From Bacillota bacterium (GTDB lineage: Bacteria > Bacillota > Desulfitobacteriia > Desulfitobacteriales > Desulfitobacteriaceae), in contig JAJZSC010000258.1 of the NCBI GenBank assembly GCA_021849995.1, positions 1 through 5,494 of the forward strand: a DNA stretch of 5,494 nt. The letters run 5' to 3'. Every line of letters begins with the position of its first letter. Position 1 is the first letter of the stretch. Below the pieces are notes generated by a model. It saw only the letters and a list, made by a program, of their open reading frames with translations, was not told the origin of the DNA and searched no databases. Below are positions 1-5,494 of the stretch, piece by piece. The position numbers were made by a program, and so were the translations under genes.

Positions 1-3000
1 CCCCAAGCTTTGGAGTTAAACCAGCCTCTTTCCAATACAGTCGGAGCGGTATTAGACCCGGTTATGAGCTTACGACAGAGAGTAGTTATCAAACCAGGGC
101 AAACTGTAAGATTGTCATTCTCAACCGGTGTAACTGACAACAGGGATGTAATAATCAGACTCGCTGATAAGTACCGCGATCCCGCTACAGTTAACAGGGC
201 CTTTGAATTGGCCTGGACTCATAGCCAAATGGAGTTAAGGCACTTAGGTTTAACCCCTGCTCAGGCTAACGAGTCATTAAGCTTGGGAGGACAACTGCTT
301 TATCTTAGTCCGGGCCGGCTGGAAGCAGCGAATATTCTTGAAAGAAACTCTAAAGGACAATCTTCCCTTTGGCCTTACTCAATCTCAGGCGATTTACCTA
401 TAGCCTTAGTTAGGGTTAAAGAAACCCAGCATTTAGATTTGGTTAAACAACTTCTTACTGTTCATGAGTACTGGAGATTTAAGGGCTTATTTATAGACCT
501 GGTTATCCTTAATGAGGATGAGAGCGGGTATGTCCAAGCTTTCCAGGATCTGCTCAGGGAGCTTGTATCAATGGGCCATGCCAGGGATCTCGTGAATAAG
601 CCCGGTGGTATTTTCTTGCTCCAGAGCAGCCATGTTGCTCCGGATGATCTGGTACTTATTCAAAGCGTTTCCAGGGTTATCTTTCTGGGAGAGGATGGGT
701 CCTGTACCGTTCAAGTTCGGAAGAAGGGCAAGGTGGTAAGTAAAACAAAGGCTAATCACAAGGAGAGATATCATAAGCATAAAGCCGAATCAACCTTCAA
801 CAAGAGCGAGCAAAGTTGCGAATACTCTAATGAAATTCAATGTAAGGTTCAGTTTGATAATGGTTACGGGGGTTTCAGCCAGGATGGCAAGGAGTATATT
901 ATTCATTTAAGAGATCACCTGACAACTCCGCTTCCTTGGTTAAATGTTATTGCCAATCCAAAGTTTGGGTTTCAGATCACAGAATCCGGAGGAGGATATA
1001 CCTGGTCACAGAACAGTAGGGAGAATAAGCTTACTCCCTGGTCAAATGATCCAGTTGTTGATCCTCCAGGAGAAGTTATTTATATCAAGGATGAAGATTG
1101 CAAGTACTTTTGGACTCCAACTCCGTCTCCTATCAGGGAGAATGAGAGCTATACTGTTCGGCATGGACAAGGGTATACTATTTTTTCCCACCGGAGCAAC
1201 GAGATTGATCAAGAATTACTGTTATTTGCTCCAATGGCAGATCCAGTTAAGGTAGTCCGGTTGACTCTAAAAAATCTGTCAGGGCGGGAACGTCAACTTA
1301 GTTTAGTCTACTATGCAGAATGGGTTATGGGAGTTGCCCGGGAACTTACCGCACCTTATTTAGTTACAGAATATAACCAAGACCACCAGACAATCATTGC
1401 TCAAAATACTTTTCAGGAGGAATTTGCCAATAGAAGGGTATTTCTTTCCGGTTTTGGTGCGGACCTAGTATCGTATACCGGGGATCGTACAGAGTTCATT
1501 GGTCGTAACGGTAGTCTCGAAACTCCCAGGGGCTTGCTGGAGGACAAACTTTCCAATTCCATTGGAGCCGGCTATGACCCGTGTACGGCAATCCAACTAA
1601 GGACAACCCTTGCTCCGGGTGAAGAAAGGACAATTTGTTTTTACTTAGGTGAAGCGGAAAGCTATGAAACAGCTCTAACTTTAGTAAAGAAATATAAAGA
1701 CTTTGATTTGGTCCAAAGAGCCTTTGAAGAGGTTTTATCCTTCTGGAACAAGCTTCTTGGAACGATCGAAGTAGAGACTCCGGACAAATCGATGGATCTT
1801 CTAATGAATCGGTGGCTGCTATATCAGACTACTGTATGCCGGATTTGGGCCCGTTCTGCTTTCTATCAGTCCGGTGGAGCTTATGGTTTCCGGGATCAGC
1901 TTCAGGATGTTATGGCCCTGGTGATTGCTGCTCCGAGTTATGCCAGGGAACAAATACTGCGGCATTGTGCTCAGCAATTTGTGGAAGGAGATGTTCAGCA
2001 TTGGTGGCATCCTGAACGGGATAAAGGGATCAGGACCAAGTTTTCTGATGACCTTTTATGGCTGCCGTATGTAACTGCTCATTATCTCAAATATACAGAA
2101 GATTTTTCTATTCTTGCTGAAGAGGTTCAATTTCTAACAGATGAACCCTTGCCTGAGGAAGAAGATGAAAGATACTCTATACCTAAAGTTTCGGCTGAAA
2201 AAGGCACTGTTTATGAGCATTGTATCCGTGCTATTGAAAGAGGCCTTAAGTTTGGAGAACATGGTTTGCCTCTGATTGGATCAGGTGACTGGAACGATGG
2301 CTTTAGCCGGATCGGTGTCAAAGGAAAGGGTGAGAGTGTCTGGTTAGGCTGGTTCCTGATAGTAACACTTAAGAGCTTCGCCGACATATGTGACCTAAGG
2401 CGGGATTACGAAAGAGGCTTAAAATATCGCCGGATTGTTCAGGAACTGAATGAAAATCTGGAACGGTATGCCTGGGACGGGGGCTGGTACCGCAGGGCGT
2501 ATTTTGATGATGGGACTCCCCTTGGCTCTGCCAGAAATGAAGAGTGCCAAATCGATGCGCTGGCCCAGTCTTGGAGCGTAATTTCAGGTGGTGCCAAACC
2601 AAGCCGTGCCAAAGACGCCATGATGGCTCTTGAGAACTACCTGTTGAGAAAAGAGGATGGAATTCTGCTGCTGCTGACTCCTCCATTTAACAAATCCCGC
2701 CCCGACCCGGGTTATATTAAAGGATATGTGCCCGGCGTGAGGGAAAATGGGGGTCAGTATACTCATGGCGCGATTTGGTCCATTTTGGCTTACGCCAAAA
2801 TGGGAGAGGGCGATAAAGCTGCAGAACTGTTCCATTTGCTGAACCCTATCAACCATGCCAGGACTGACACTGAAGTAGCCCGCTATAAAGCTGAACCTTA
2901 TGTTATGGCTGCTGACGTTTATGCAATCCCGCCGCATGTTGGCCGGGGAGGGTGGACCTGGTACACCGGGGCAGCAGGCTGGATGTACCAAGCTGGGTTA

Positions 3001-3279
3001 CTGGGGATACTCGGATTTGCTCTTGAAGAATCAAAATTGTTTTTAAATCCATGTATTCCCAAGTACTGGGAAAGTTATAAGATAAAATACCGCTACCATT
3101 CCACACTATACGAAATCGAGGTGGAAAACCCGAATGGCGGCATGACCGGTGTCAGTAAAGTAATGTTGGATAATCAGGAGGTATCAGGGTTTCCCATTGA
3201 TTTAACAGATGATGGCGGCAGGCACGTGATCCGCGTAACCCTGCAATCTGGAGAAAAGGCCTTTCAGGCAGCCCGCTAA
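1..3279 (+). CDS. ndvB: Cyclic beta-1,2-glucan synthase (NdvB/Cgs family), C-terminal part, 5' end outside window
   Basis: This is the C-terminal part of a giant membrane enzyme that makes cyclic beta-1,2-glucan from UDP-glucose; full-length family members run to roughly 2,700-2,900 residues. The frame is open from base 1. The first possible start, TTG at 10, has no ribosome binding site, and the sequence there (GAVLDPVMSLRQRV) is internal in the family, so the gene is cut by the window edge. Counting from the codon at 10: the end of the first GT36-type beta-sandwich is at about 1-50. The NdvB linker region is at 60-230 (GQSSLWPYSISGDLPIALVR, HEYWRFKGL). A Lys/His/Arg-rich linker is at 237-258, and the second beta-sandwich is at about 283-560 (SRENKLTPWSNDPVVDPPGE). 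The GH94 barrel is at about 590-1010, with GFRDQLQD (626-633), the DWND catalytic-acid motif (760-763), YTHGAIW (917-923) and PPHVGRGGWTWYTGAAGW (974-991), which probably binds phosphate. The N-terminal glycosyltransferase and membrane segments are not visible. A stand-alone 1,2-beta-oligoglucan phosphorylase of about 1,100 residues is the main alternative, but it is less likely because of the upstream-open frame. Confidence 0.9.
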   Translation, partial: PQALELNQPLSNTVGAVLDPVMSLRQRVVIKPGQTVRLSFSTGVTDNRDVIIRLADKYRDPATVNRAFELAWTHSQMELRHLGLTPAQANESLSLGGQLLYLSPGRLEAANILERNSKGQSSLWPYSISGDLPIALVRVKETQHLDLVKQLLTVHEYWRFKGLFIDLVILNEDESGYVQAFQDLLRELVSMGHARDLVNKPGGIFLLQSSHVAPDDLVLIQSVSRVIFLGEDGSCTVQVRKKGKVVSKTKANHKERYHKHKAESTFNKSEQSCEYSNEIQCKVQFDNGYGGFSQDGKEYIIHLRDHLTTPLPWLNVIANPKFGFQITESGGGYTWSQNSRENKLTPWSNDPVVDPPGEVIYIKDEDCKYFWTPTPSPIRENESYTVRHGQGYTIFSHRSNEIDQELLLFAPMADPVKVVRLTLKNLSGRERQLSLVYYAEWVMGVARELTAPYLVTEYNQDHQTIIAQNTFQEEFANRRVFLSGFGADLVSYTGDRTEFIGRNGSLETPRGLLEDKLSNSIGAGYDPCTAIQLRTTLAPGEERTICFYLGEAESYETALTLVKKYKDFDLVQRAFEEVLSFWNKLLGTIEVETPDKSMDLLMNRWLLYQTTVCRIWARSAFYQSGGAYGFRDQLQDVMALVIAAPSYAREQILRHCAQQFVEGDVQHWWHPERDKGIRTKFSDDLLWLPYVTAHYLKYTEDFSILAEEVQFLTDEPLPEEEDERYSIPKVSAEKGTVYEHCIRAIERGLKFGEHGLPLIGSGDWNDGFSRIGVKGKGESVWLGWFLIVTLKSFADICDLRRDYERGLKYRRIVQELNENLERYAWDGGWYRRAYFDDGTPLGSARNEECQIDALAQSWSVISGGAKPSRAKDAMMALENYLLRKEDGILLLLTPPFNKSRPDPGYIKGYVPGVRENGGQYTHGAIWSILAYAKMGEGDKAAELFHLLNPINHARTDTEVARYKAEPYVMAADVYAIPPHVGRGGWTWYTGAAGWMYQAGLLGILGFALEESKLFLNPCIPKYWESYKIKYRYHSTLYEIEVENPNGGMTGVSKVMLDNQEVSGFPIDLTDDGGRHVIRVTLQSGEKAFQAAR

Positions 3280-3286
3280 GTAATAG

Positions 3287-3323
3287 AGACCCTGCCTCAT
3301 AGTGAATATGGTGTGGGGTCTTT
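3287..3323 (+). terminator. Probable terminator of the glucan synthase gene
   Basis: Eight bases after the TAA stop, a 15-base left arm (3287-3301, AGACCCTGCCTCATA) faces a 15-base right arm (3307-3321, TATGGTGTGGGGTCT) across the loop GTGAA. The arms pair with one C/T mismatch and three G-U pairs. The following T run is only TTT before AAG, so it is a weaker intrinsic terminator than the one after the transporter gene. The reverse strand has no T run, so it would act on the + strand only. Confidence 0.65.
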
Positions 3324-3330
3324 AAGCTCT

Positions 3331-3360
3331 CATCAAATGCGTGTATTTGATGTGTCAAAT
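3331..3360. repeat. Overlapping inverted repeats (three TCAAAT half-sites), possible operator
   Basis: CATCAAAT (3331-3338) and ATTTGATG (3345-3352) form an 8-bp inverted repeat around a 6-base spacer. The right arm also pairs with TCAAAT at 3355-3360 across TGTG, giving the near-palindrome ATTTGATGTGTCAAAT. Three half-sites thus alternate in orientation with start-to-start distances of 12 and 10 bp, close to a helical turn. This arrangement suits a dimeric repressor or activator. It is not a standard FNR site, because the TTGA/TCAA spacing is 4 where FNR needs 6. The regulator is unknown. Confidence 0.45.
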
Positions 3361-3371
3361 CTAAATGAGTC

Positions 3372-3421
3372 AATTGTATATTGTCGTATTTAATGACTGA
3401 ATTCTATATTGTCGTATTTAA
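3372..3421. repeat. Two-copy direct repeat, 28-bp period
   Basis: AATTGTATATTGTCGTATTT-AA (3372-3393) recurs at 3400-3421 with a single G-to-C change at the fifth base. The 17-bp core TATATTGTCGTATTTAA is identical in both copies (3377-3393 and 3405-3421). A degraded third copy may start near 3432 (TATATATGTACGATTCTA). The core holds TGTCGTA, one base from the Spo0A box TGTCGAA. Its position upstream of the transporter promoter suggests tandem regulator binding sites; the role is inferred. Confidence 0.7.
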
Positions 3422-3437
3422 ATGAATACAGTATATA
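3409..3437 (+). promoter_or_regulatory. Weak candidate upstream promoter inside the direct repeats
   Basis: TTGTCG (3409-3414), 17 bases, then TATATA (3432-3437) is a sigma-A-like pair with four of six matches in each hexamer. The first repeat copy gives a similar pair: TTGTCG (3381-3386), 18 bases, then TATATT (3405-3410). AT-rich DNA yields such matches by chance, so this is only a candidate. Confidence 0.25.
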
Positions 3438-3460
3438 TGTACGATTCTATTTGTGGAGGG

Positions 3461-3488
3461 GATGGTTCTGGGTCAGATGGTTCGAGGT
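3461..3488. repeat. Short imperfect direct repeat, 15-bp period
   Basis: GATGGTTCTGGGT (3461-3473) is followed at 3476-3488 by GATGGTTCGAGGT, with 11 of 13 bases the same. The stretch is G-rich compared with the AT-rich surroundings and lies just upstream of the extended -10 promoter. It might be a binding site or a small duplication. Confidence 0.4.
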
Positions 3489-3514
3489 TTTTATGGTGTT
3501 TTACAATAGAATTA

Positions 3515-3523
3515 TGATATAAT
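3515..3523 (+). promoter_or_regulatory. Extended -10 promoter for the MATE gene
   Basis: TGATATAAT is a perfect extended -10 element (TG, one base, TATAAT). Transcription would start near 3530 and leave a leader of about 87 bases before the ATG at 3617. The nearest -35-like hexamer, TTTACA at 3500-3505, is only 12 bases upstream, too close for normal sigma-A spacing. The promoter therefore probably relies on the extended -10 element or on an activator. Confidence 0.6.
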
Positions 3524-3602
3524 CGAGGTAATATTTCGTTTATCGTAGCTTGTCAGACGTGTTAGAGAGACATAGAAGAATTAAGCAAGAGATTATTGGA
3601 GT

Positions 3603-3613
3603 GGAGATAAGGG
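3603..3613 (+). promoter_or_regulatory. Ribosome binding site of the MATE gene
   Basis: GGAG at 3603-3606 stands 10 bases before the ATG at 3617 and a second purine run, AAGGG (3609-3613), stands 3 bases before it. Another GGAG lies at 3598-3601. The 10-base spacing of the 3603 site is workable and supports ATG 3617 as the start; the next in-frame Met (residue 45) would remove the first half of membrane segment 1. Confidence 0.7.
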
Positions 3614-3616
3614 AAA

Positions 3617-5068
3617 ATGAGTAGTGAGACAGGGGTAGAGAACAAGACTATTCCGATCGGAACTTTGGCAGGTAATTCTACATCATCTGTTTCCCGCAAG
3701 TTATTGAGAAGATATGTCTATAGGTTAGCATGGCCGGTATTTATCGAGATGCTGTTACAAATGGCAGTAGGTGTAGTAGATATCGCCATGGTTGGGCGAA
3801 TTGGCCCTAGTGCCATTGCTGCAGTCGGCTTTGCCAATTCCCTCTTAATGTTTGTCATTGCTGTCTTTGCGGCAATTAGCGTTGGTACCACAGCTTTAGT
3901 TGCCCGGCATATTGGAGCGGGTGAACTGGAAAGAGCTCATGAAATTGCCAGGCAATCTTTAATTCTTTCGCTTTTATTAAGTTTTGGGATTACTTTGCTT
4001 GGAGTGATCTTTCCAGTGCAGGGAATTCGTTTGATGATGGCGATGCAAGCTGTTCCGGATCAAGAGGTGCTTGACCAGGGGGCTTTGTTTGTTCGCATTG
4101 TTTCTCTAACCATGATTCCAGGCTTAGTTATGCAAATAGTCAATGGGGTTTTACGGGGGGCTGGAGATACCAAGACTCCAATGAGGGTTAACGTTATTGT
4201 CAACATTGTAAATATAGCAGGGTGCTTGATTTTGGTCGGGGGAATTCAGCCTTTTACCTTGTCAGAAATGTACTTTACCGGGATATCTTCTCTAGGAGTC
4301 TTAGGAGCAGCAGTTTCAACCGCTTTAGCCAGAGCTTTAGGGGGGATACTGTCTGTTTGGGTTCTGTTCAGAGGTAACTTTATCATTCATCTATCTTTAA
4401 GGGATTCTTACAGGTTTAATTTCCCTGAGATGAAGAGAATACTAAATATAGGGATACCAGCGGCAATTGAACAGGTGATTATGAGGGGCGGCCAACTCCT
4501 TTACGGTGTTATCGTAGGTGGACTTGGAACTGTAGCGTATGCAGCACATAATGTTACTATGACAGCCGAATCACTTTCGTTTTTGCCGGGATTCGCTTTC
4601 GCGGTTGCCGCCACTACCATGGTAGGCCAGGCTTTGGGTGCTGAGGACCCTAAGCTGGCTGAAGAAAGCGGCAAGATTGCGACCAAAGTTGCTATAGGGC
4701 TCATGAGTGTAATGGGAGTGGTTTTTTTCTTTTTTGCACCAGCATTGGTATCTTTATTTTCATCTGACCCAGAGGTCATCTCTTTGGGAGCTGAATGTCT
4801 GAAGATAGTAGCAATATCCCAACCTCCTTTAGCATTAGTAATGGTATTGTCCGGAGCTTTAAGAGGGGCTGGGGATACTAAGACGGTTTTATACATCACC
4901 GGCGCAGGAATATGGTTGGTCAGAGTGATTTTCGCTTATGTCTTTACCACTGTGTTTAATTGGGGACTCGTAGGGGCCTGGTATGCTATGATTATCGATT
5001 TATTTGTCAGAAGTATTCTATATTACTGGCGCTTTAGGCAAGGGAAATGGAAAAATATTCGTGTCTGA
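3617..5068 (+). CDS. MATE family efflux transporter (multidrug/cation antiporter)
   Basis: This is a complete 483-residue inner-membrane antiporter of the MATE (NorM/DinF-like) family, which exports cationic drugs or metabolites in exchange for Na+ or H+. About 12 membrane segments are predicted by eye, beginning at residues 36-57 after a hydrophilic N-terminus of about 30 residues and ending near 470 before a basic tail. The two-fold family repeat is plain: LRGAGDTKTPM (179-189) matches LRGAGDTKTVL (415-425), and GRIGPSAIAAVG (60-71) matches GGLGTVAYAAHN (301-312). TM1 carries the family-like VVDIAMVG (53-60), whose Asp55 may take part in ion coupling; this is not proven by sequence. Length is normal for the family and no frameshift is seen. 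It has its own promoter and terminator, so it is probably a single-gene unit. The substrate cannot be predicted; drug export is the family default, but metabolite export is equally possible. Confidence 0.93.
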   Translation: MSSETGVENKTIPIGTLAGNSTSSVSRKLLRRYVYRLAWPVFIEMLLQMAVGVVDIAMVGRIGPSAIAAVGFANSLLMFVIAVFAAISVGTTALVARHIGAGELERAHEIARQSLILSLLLSFGITLLGVIFPVQGIRLMMAMQAVPDQEVLDQGALFVRIVSLTMIPGLVMQIVNGVLRGAGDTKTPMRVNVIVNIVNIAGCLILVGGIQPFTLSEMYFTGISSLGVLGAAVSTALARALGGILSVWVLFRGNFIIHLSLRDSYRFNFPEMKRILNIGIPAAIEQVIMRGGQLLYGVIVGGLGTVAYAAHNVTMTAESLSFLPGFAFAVAATTMVGQALGAEDPKLAEESGKIATKVAIGLMSVMGVVFFFFAPALVSLFSSDPEVISLGAECLKIVAISQPPLALVMVLSGALRGAGDTKTVLYITGAGIWLVRVIFAYVFTTVFNWGLVGAWYAMIIDLFVRSILYYWRFRQGKWKNIRV

Positions 5069-5071
5069 ATT

Positions 5072-5104
5072 CCGTGAGAACTACGCTCACGGTTTTCATT
5101 TATT
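5072..5104 (+). terminator. Intrinsic terminator of the MATE gene
   Basis: A perfect 7-bp stem, CCGTGAG (5072-5078) with CTCACGG (5086-5092), closes a 7-base loop. It is followed directly by TTTTCATTTATT. It begins 4 bases after the TGA stop and is a typical rho-independent terminator that separates the transporter from the next gene. Confidence 0.88.
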
Positions 5105-5173
5105 TATCGCATAAACCCGTTAAAGCTAGTAAACACTAAACTCAAACTTCAGGATTTTCCAACACATAGTTGA

Positions 5174-5179
5174 AGGGAG
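5174..5179 (+). promoter_or_regulatory. Ribosome binding site of the DUF1540 gene
   Basis: AGGGAG lies 9 bases before the ATG at 5189, a good spacing, and fixes the start of this small gene. The preceding 70 bases show no clear sigma-A promoter. Confidence 0.75.
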
Positions 5180-5188
5180 TTAAAAAGA

Positions 5189-5494
5189 ATGGATAACAAG
5201 CTTAAATGTGATGCGGTACAATGCCTGCATAACATGAACCATTTGTGTAGTGCAGAAAAGATCGATGTAAAAGGCGGAGACACGATGGGAGGACGTTTTA
5301 CCTTCTGCGGAACTTTCCATGAAAAAAACGTGGGAAATTATGTCTCGGAATTGGGTAATATAAACTTAAATGGTGCGGTTGCTCAAATTTTTTCAAGATC
5401 ACAAGCAATGGATCCTAAAGTCGGATGTTCAGCCGTTAATTGTATTTATAATCATGATCAAATATGTTCTGCAGAAAGTTTAAAGATAATTAAC
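5189..5494 (+). CDS. DUF1540 domain protein with two cysteine-motif repeats, 3' end outside window
   Basis: The first 102 residues of a small cysteine-rich protein are visible and the frame is still open at the window edge. Two DUF1540-type units can be read. The first has Cys7, Cys12, Cys20 and Cys40 (C-x4-C-x7-C-x19-C). The second repeats the spacing at Cys80, Cys85 and Cys93, with its fourth Cys expected just past the window. The units are clearly related (CDAVQCLHNMNHLCSAE against CSAVNCIYNHDQICSAE). The spacing suggests a metal-binding, probably zinc, knuckle; this is inferred, since the family has no established function that I know of. No signal peptide or membrane segment is present, so it is probably cytoplasmic. 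Such proteins are common in Clostridia and Bacilli. It follows the MATE terminator by about 85 bases and is probably transcribed separately. Confidence 0.85.
   Translation, partial: MDNKLKCDAVQCLHNMNHLCSAEKIDVKGGDTMGGRFTFCGTFHEKNVGNYVSELGNINLNGAVAQIFSRSQAMDPKVGCSAVNCIYNHDQICSAESLKIIN

Larger units (their letters stand above)
3280..3616. other. 337-bp intergenic region, AT-rich and repeat-rich, probably regulatory
   Basis: No convincing protein-coding gene is present between the glucan synthase stop and the transporter start. In order it holds a terminator hairpin, three TCAAAT/ATTTGA half-sites, a two-copy 22-bp direct repeat with a 28-bp period, a GGAGGGG stretch followed by a 15-codon frame, an extended -10 promoter and a leader of about 85 bases. 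I could not match the leader to a known riboswitch or T-box, and it forms no strong hairpin that I can see. Confidence 0.7.

Noticed and set aside
10..12. TTG as the true start of the glucan synthase
   Set aside because: No ribosome binding site precedes it, the frame is open to base 1, and the protein there begins inside a conserved family region.
2369..2991. Overlapping minus-strand open frames of 60-135 codons within the glucan synthase gene
   Set aside because: They lie opposite strongly conserved GH94 coding sequence, have no family resemblance that I can see and are shadows of the real frame.
3152..3373. A 73-codon minus-strand frame across the end of the glucan synthase and its terminator
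   Set aside because: It runs through the terminator hairpin and most of it is antisense to the C-terminal beta domain; nothing in it resembles a known protein.
3372..3421. CRISPR array
   Set aside because: There are only two full copies of about 22 bp with a 6-bp gap, so no spacers of the usual 30-40 bp exist.
3331..3460. Insertion sequence or MITE ends
   Set aside because: The inverted repeats are short and local, no transposase fragment is present and no flanking target duplication is seen.
4721..4736. T-rich run in the MATE gene as a frameshift or phase-variation site
   Set aside because: It encodes a phenylalanine run in a membrane segment, is interrupted by a C, and the frame continues intact to a normal C-terminus.
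4501..4899. A 132-codon minus-strand frame inside the MATE gene
   Set aside because: It is antisense to a conserved membrane protein, and its composition mirrors the hydrophobic codons of the real gene.

Overview
The window looks like ordinary chromosomal DNA of a spore-forming-type Firmicute, most likely class Clostridia and possibly near Desulfosporosinus/Desulfitobacterium. This rests on moderate-to-low GC, strong GGAG-type ribosome binding sites, and the combination of a clostridial-style MATE transporter with a DUF1540 protein. The taxonomic placement is an inference from protein flavour; no rRNA or other marker is present.

Layout, all on the + strand: (1) positions 1-3279 hold the C-terminal ~1,090 residues of a very large NdvB/Cgs-type cyclic beta-1,2-glucan synthase whose start lies upstream of the window. 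The visible part covers the inter-domain region, the second GT36-type beta-sandwich, the GH94 phosphorylase-like (alpha/alpha)6 barrel and the C-terminal beta domain. It ends in a long imperfect hairpin that is probably a terminator. (2) Positions 3280-3616 are a 337-bp AT-rich intergenic region. It contains three alternating TCAAAT/ATTTGA half-sites, a 22-bp direct repeat with a 28-bp period, a short G-rich direct repeat, and an extended -10 promoter. (3) Positions 3617-5068 encode a complete 483-residue MATE-family multidrug/cation antiporter with its own ribosome binding site and a clean intrinsic terminator. (4) From 5189 to the window end is the start of a DUF1540 protein with two cysteine-motif repeats, cut off by the window edge.

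The genes are separated by terminators and promoter-like sequence, so they look like three independent transcription units, not one operon. Nothing in the window ties the glucan synthase, the transporter and the small cysteine protein into a common pathway. No mobile element, CRISPR array, tRNA, rRNA or obvious new defence/biosynthetic system is visible. The least explained part is the repeat-rich region upstream of the MATE gene, which looks like a regulatory region of unknown logic.
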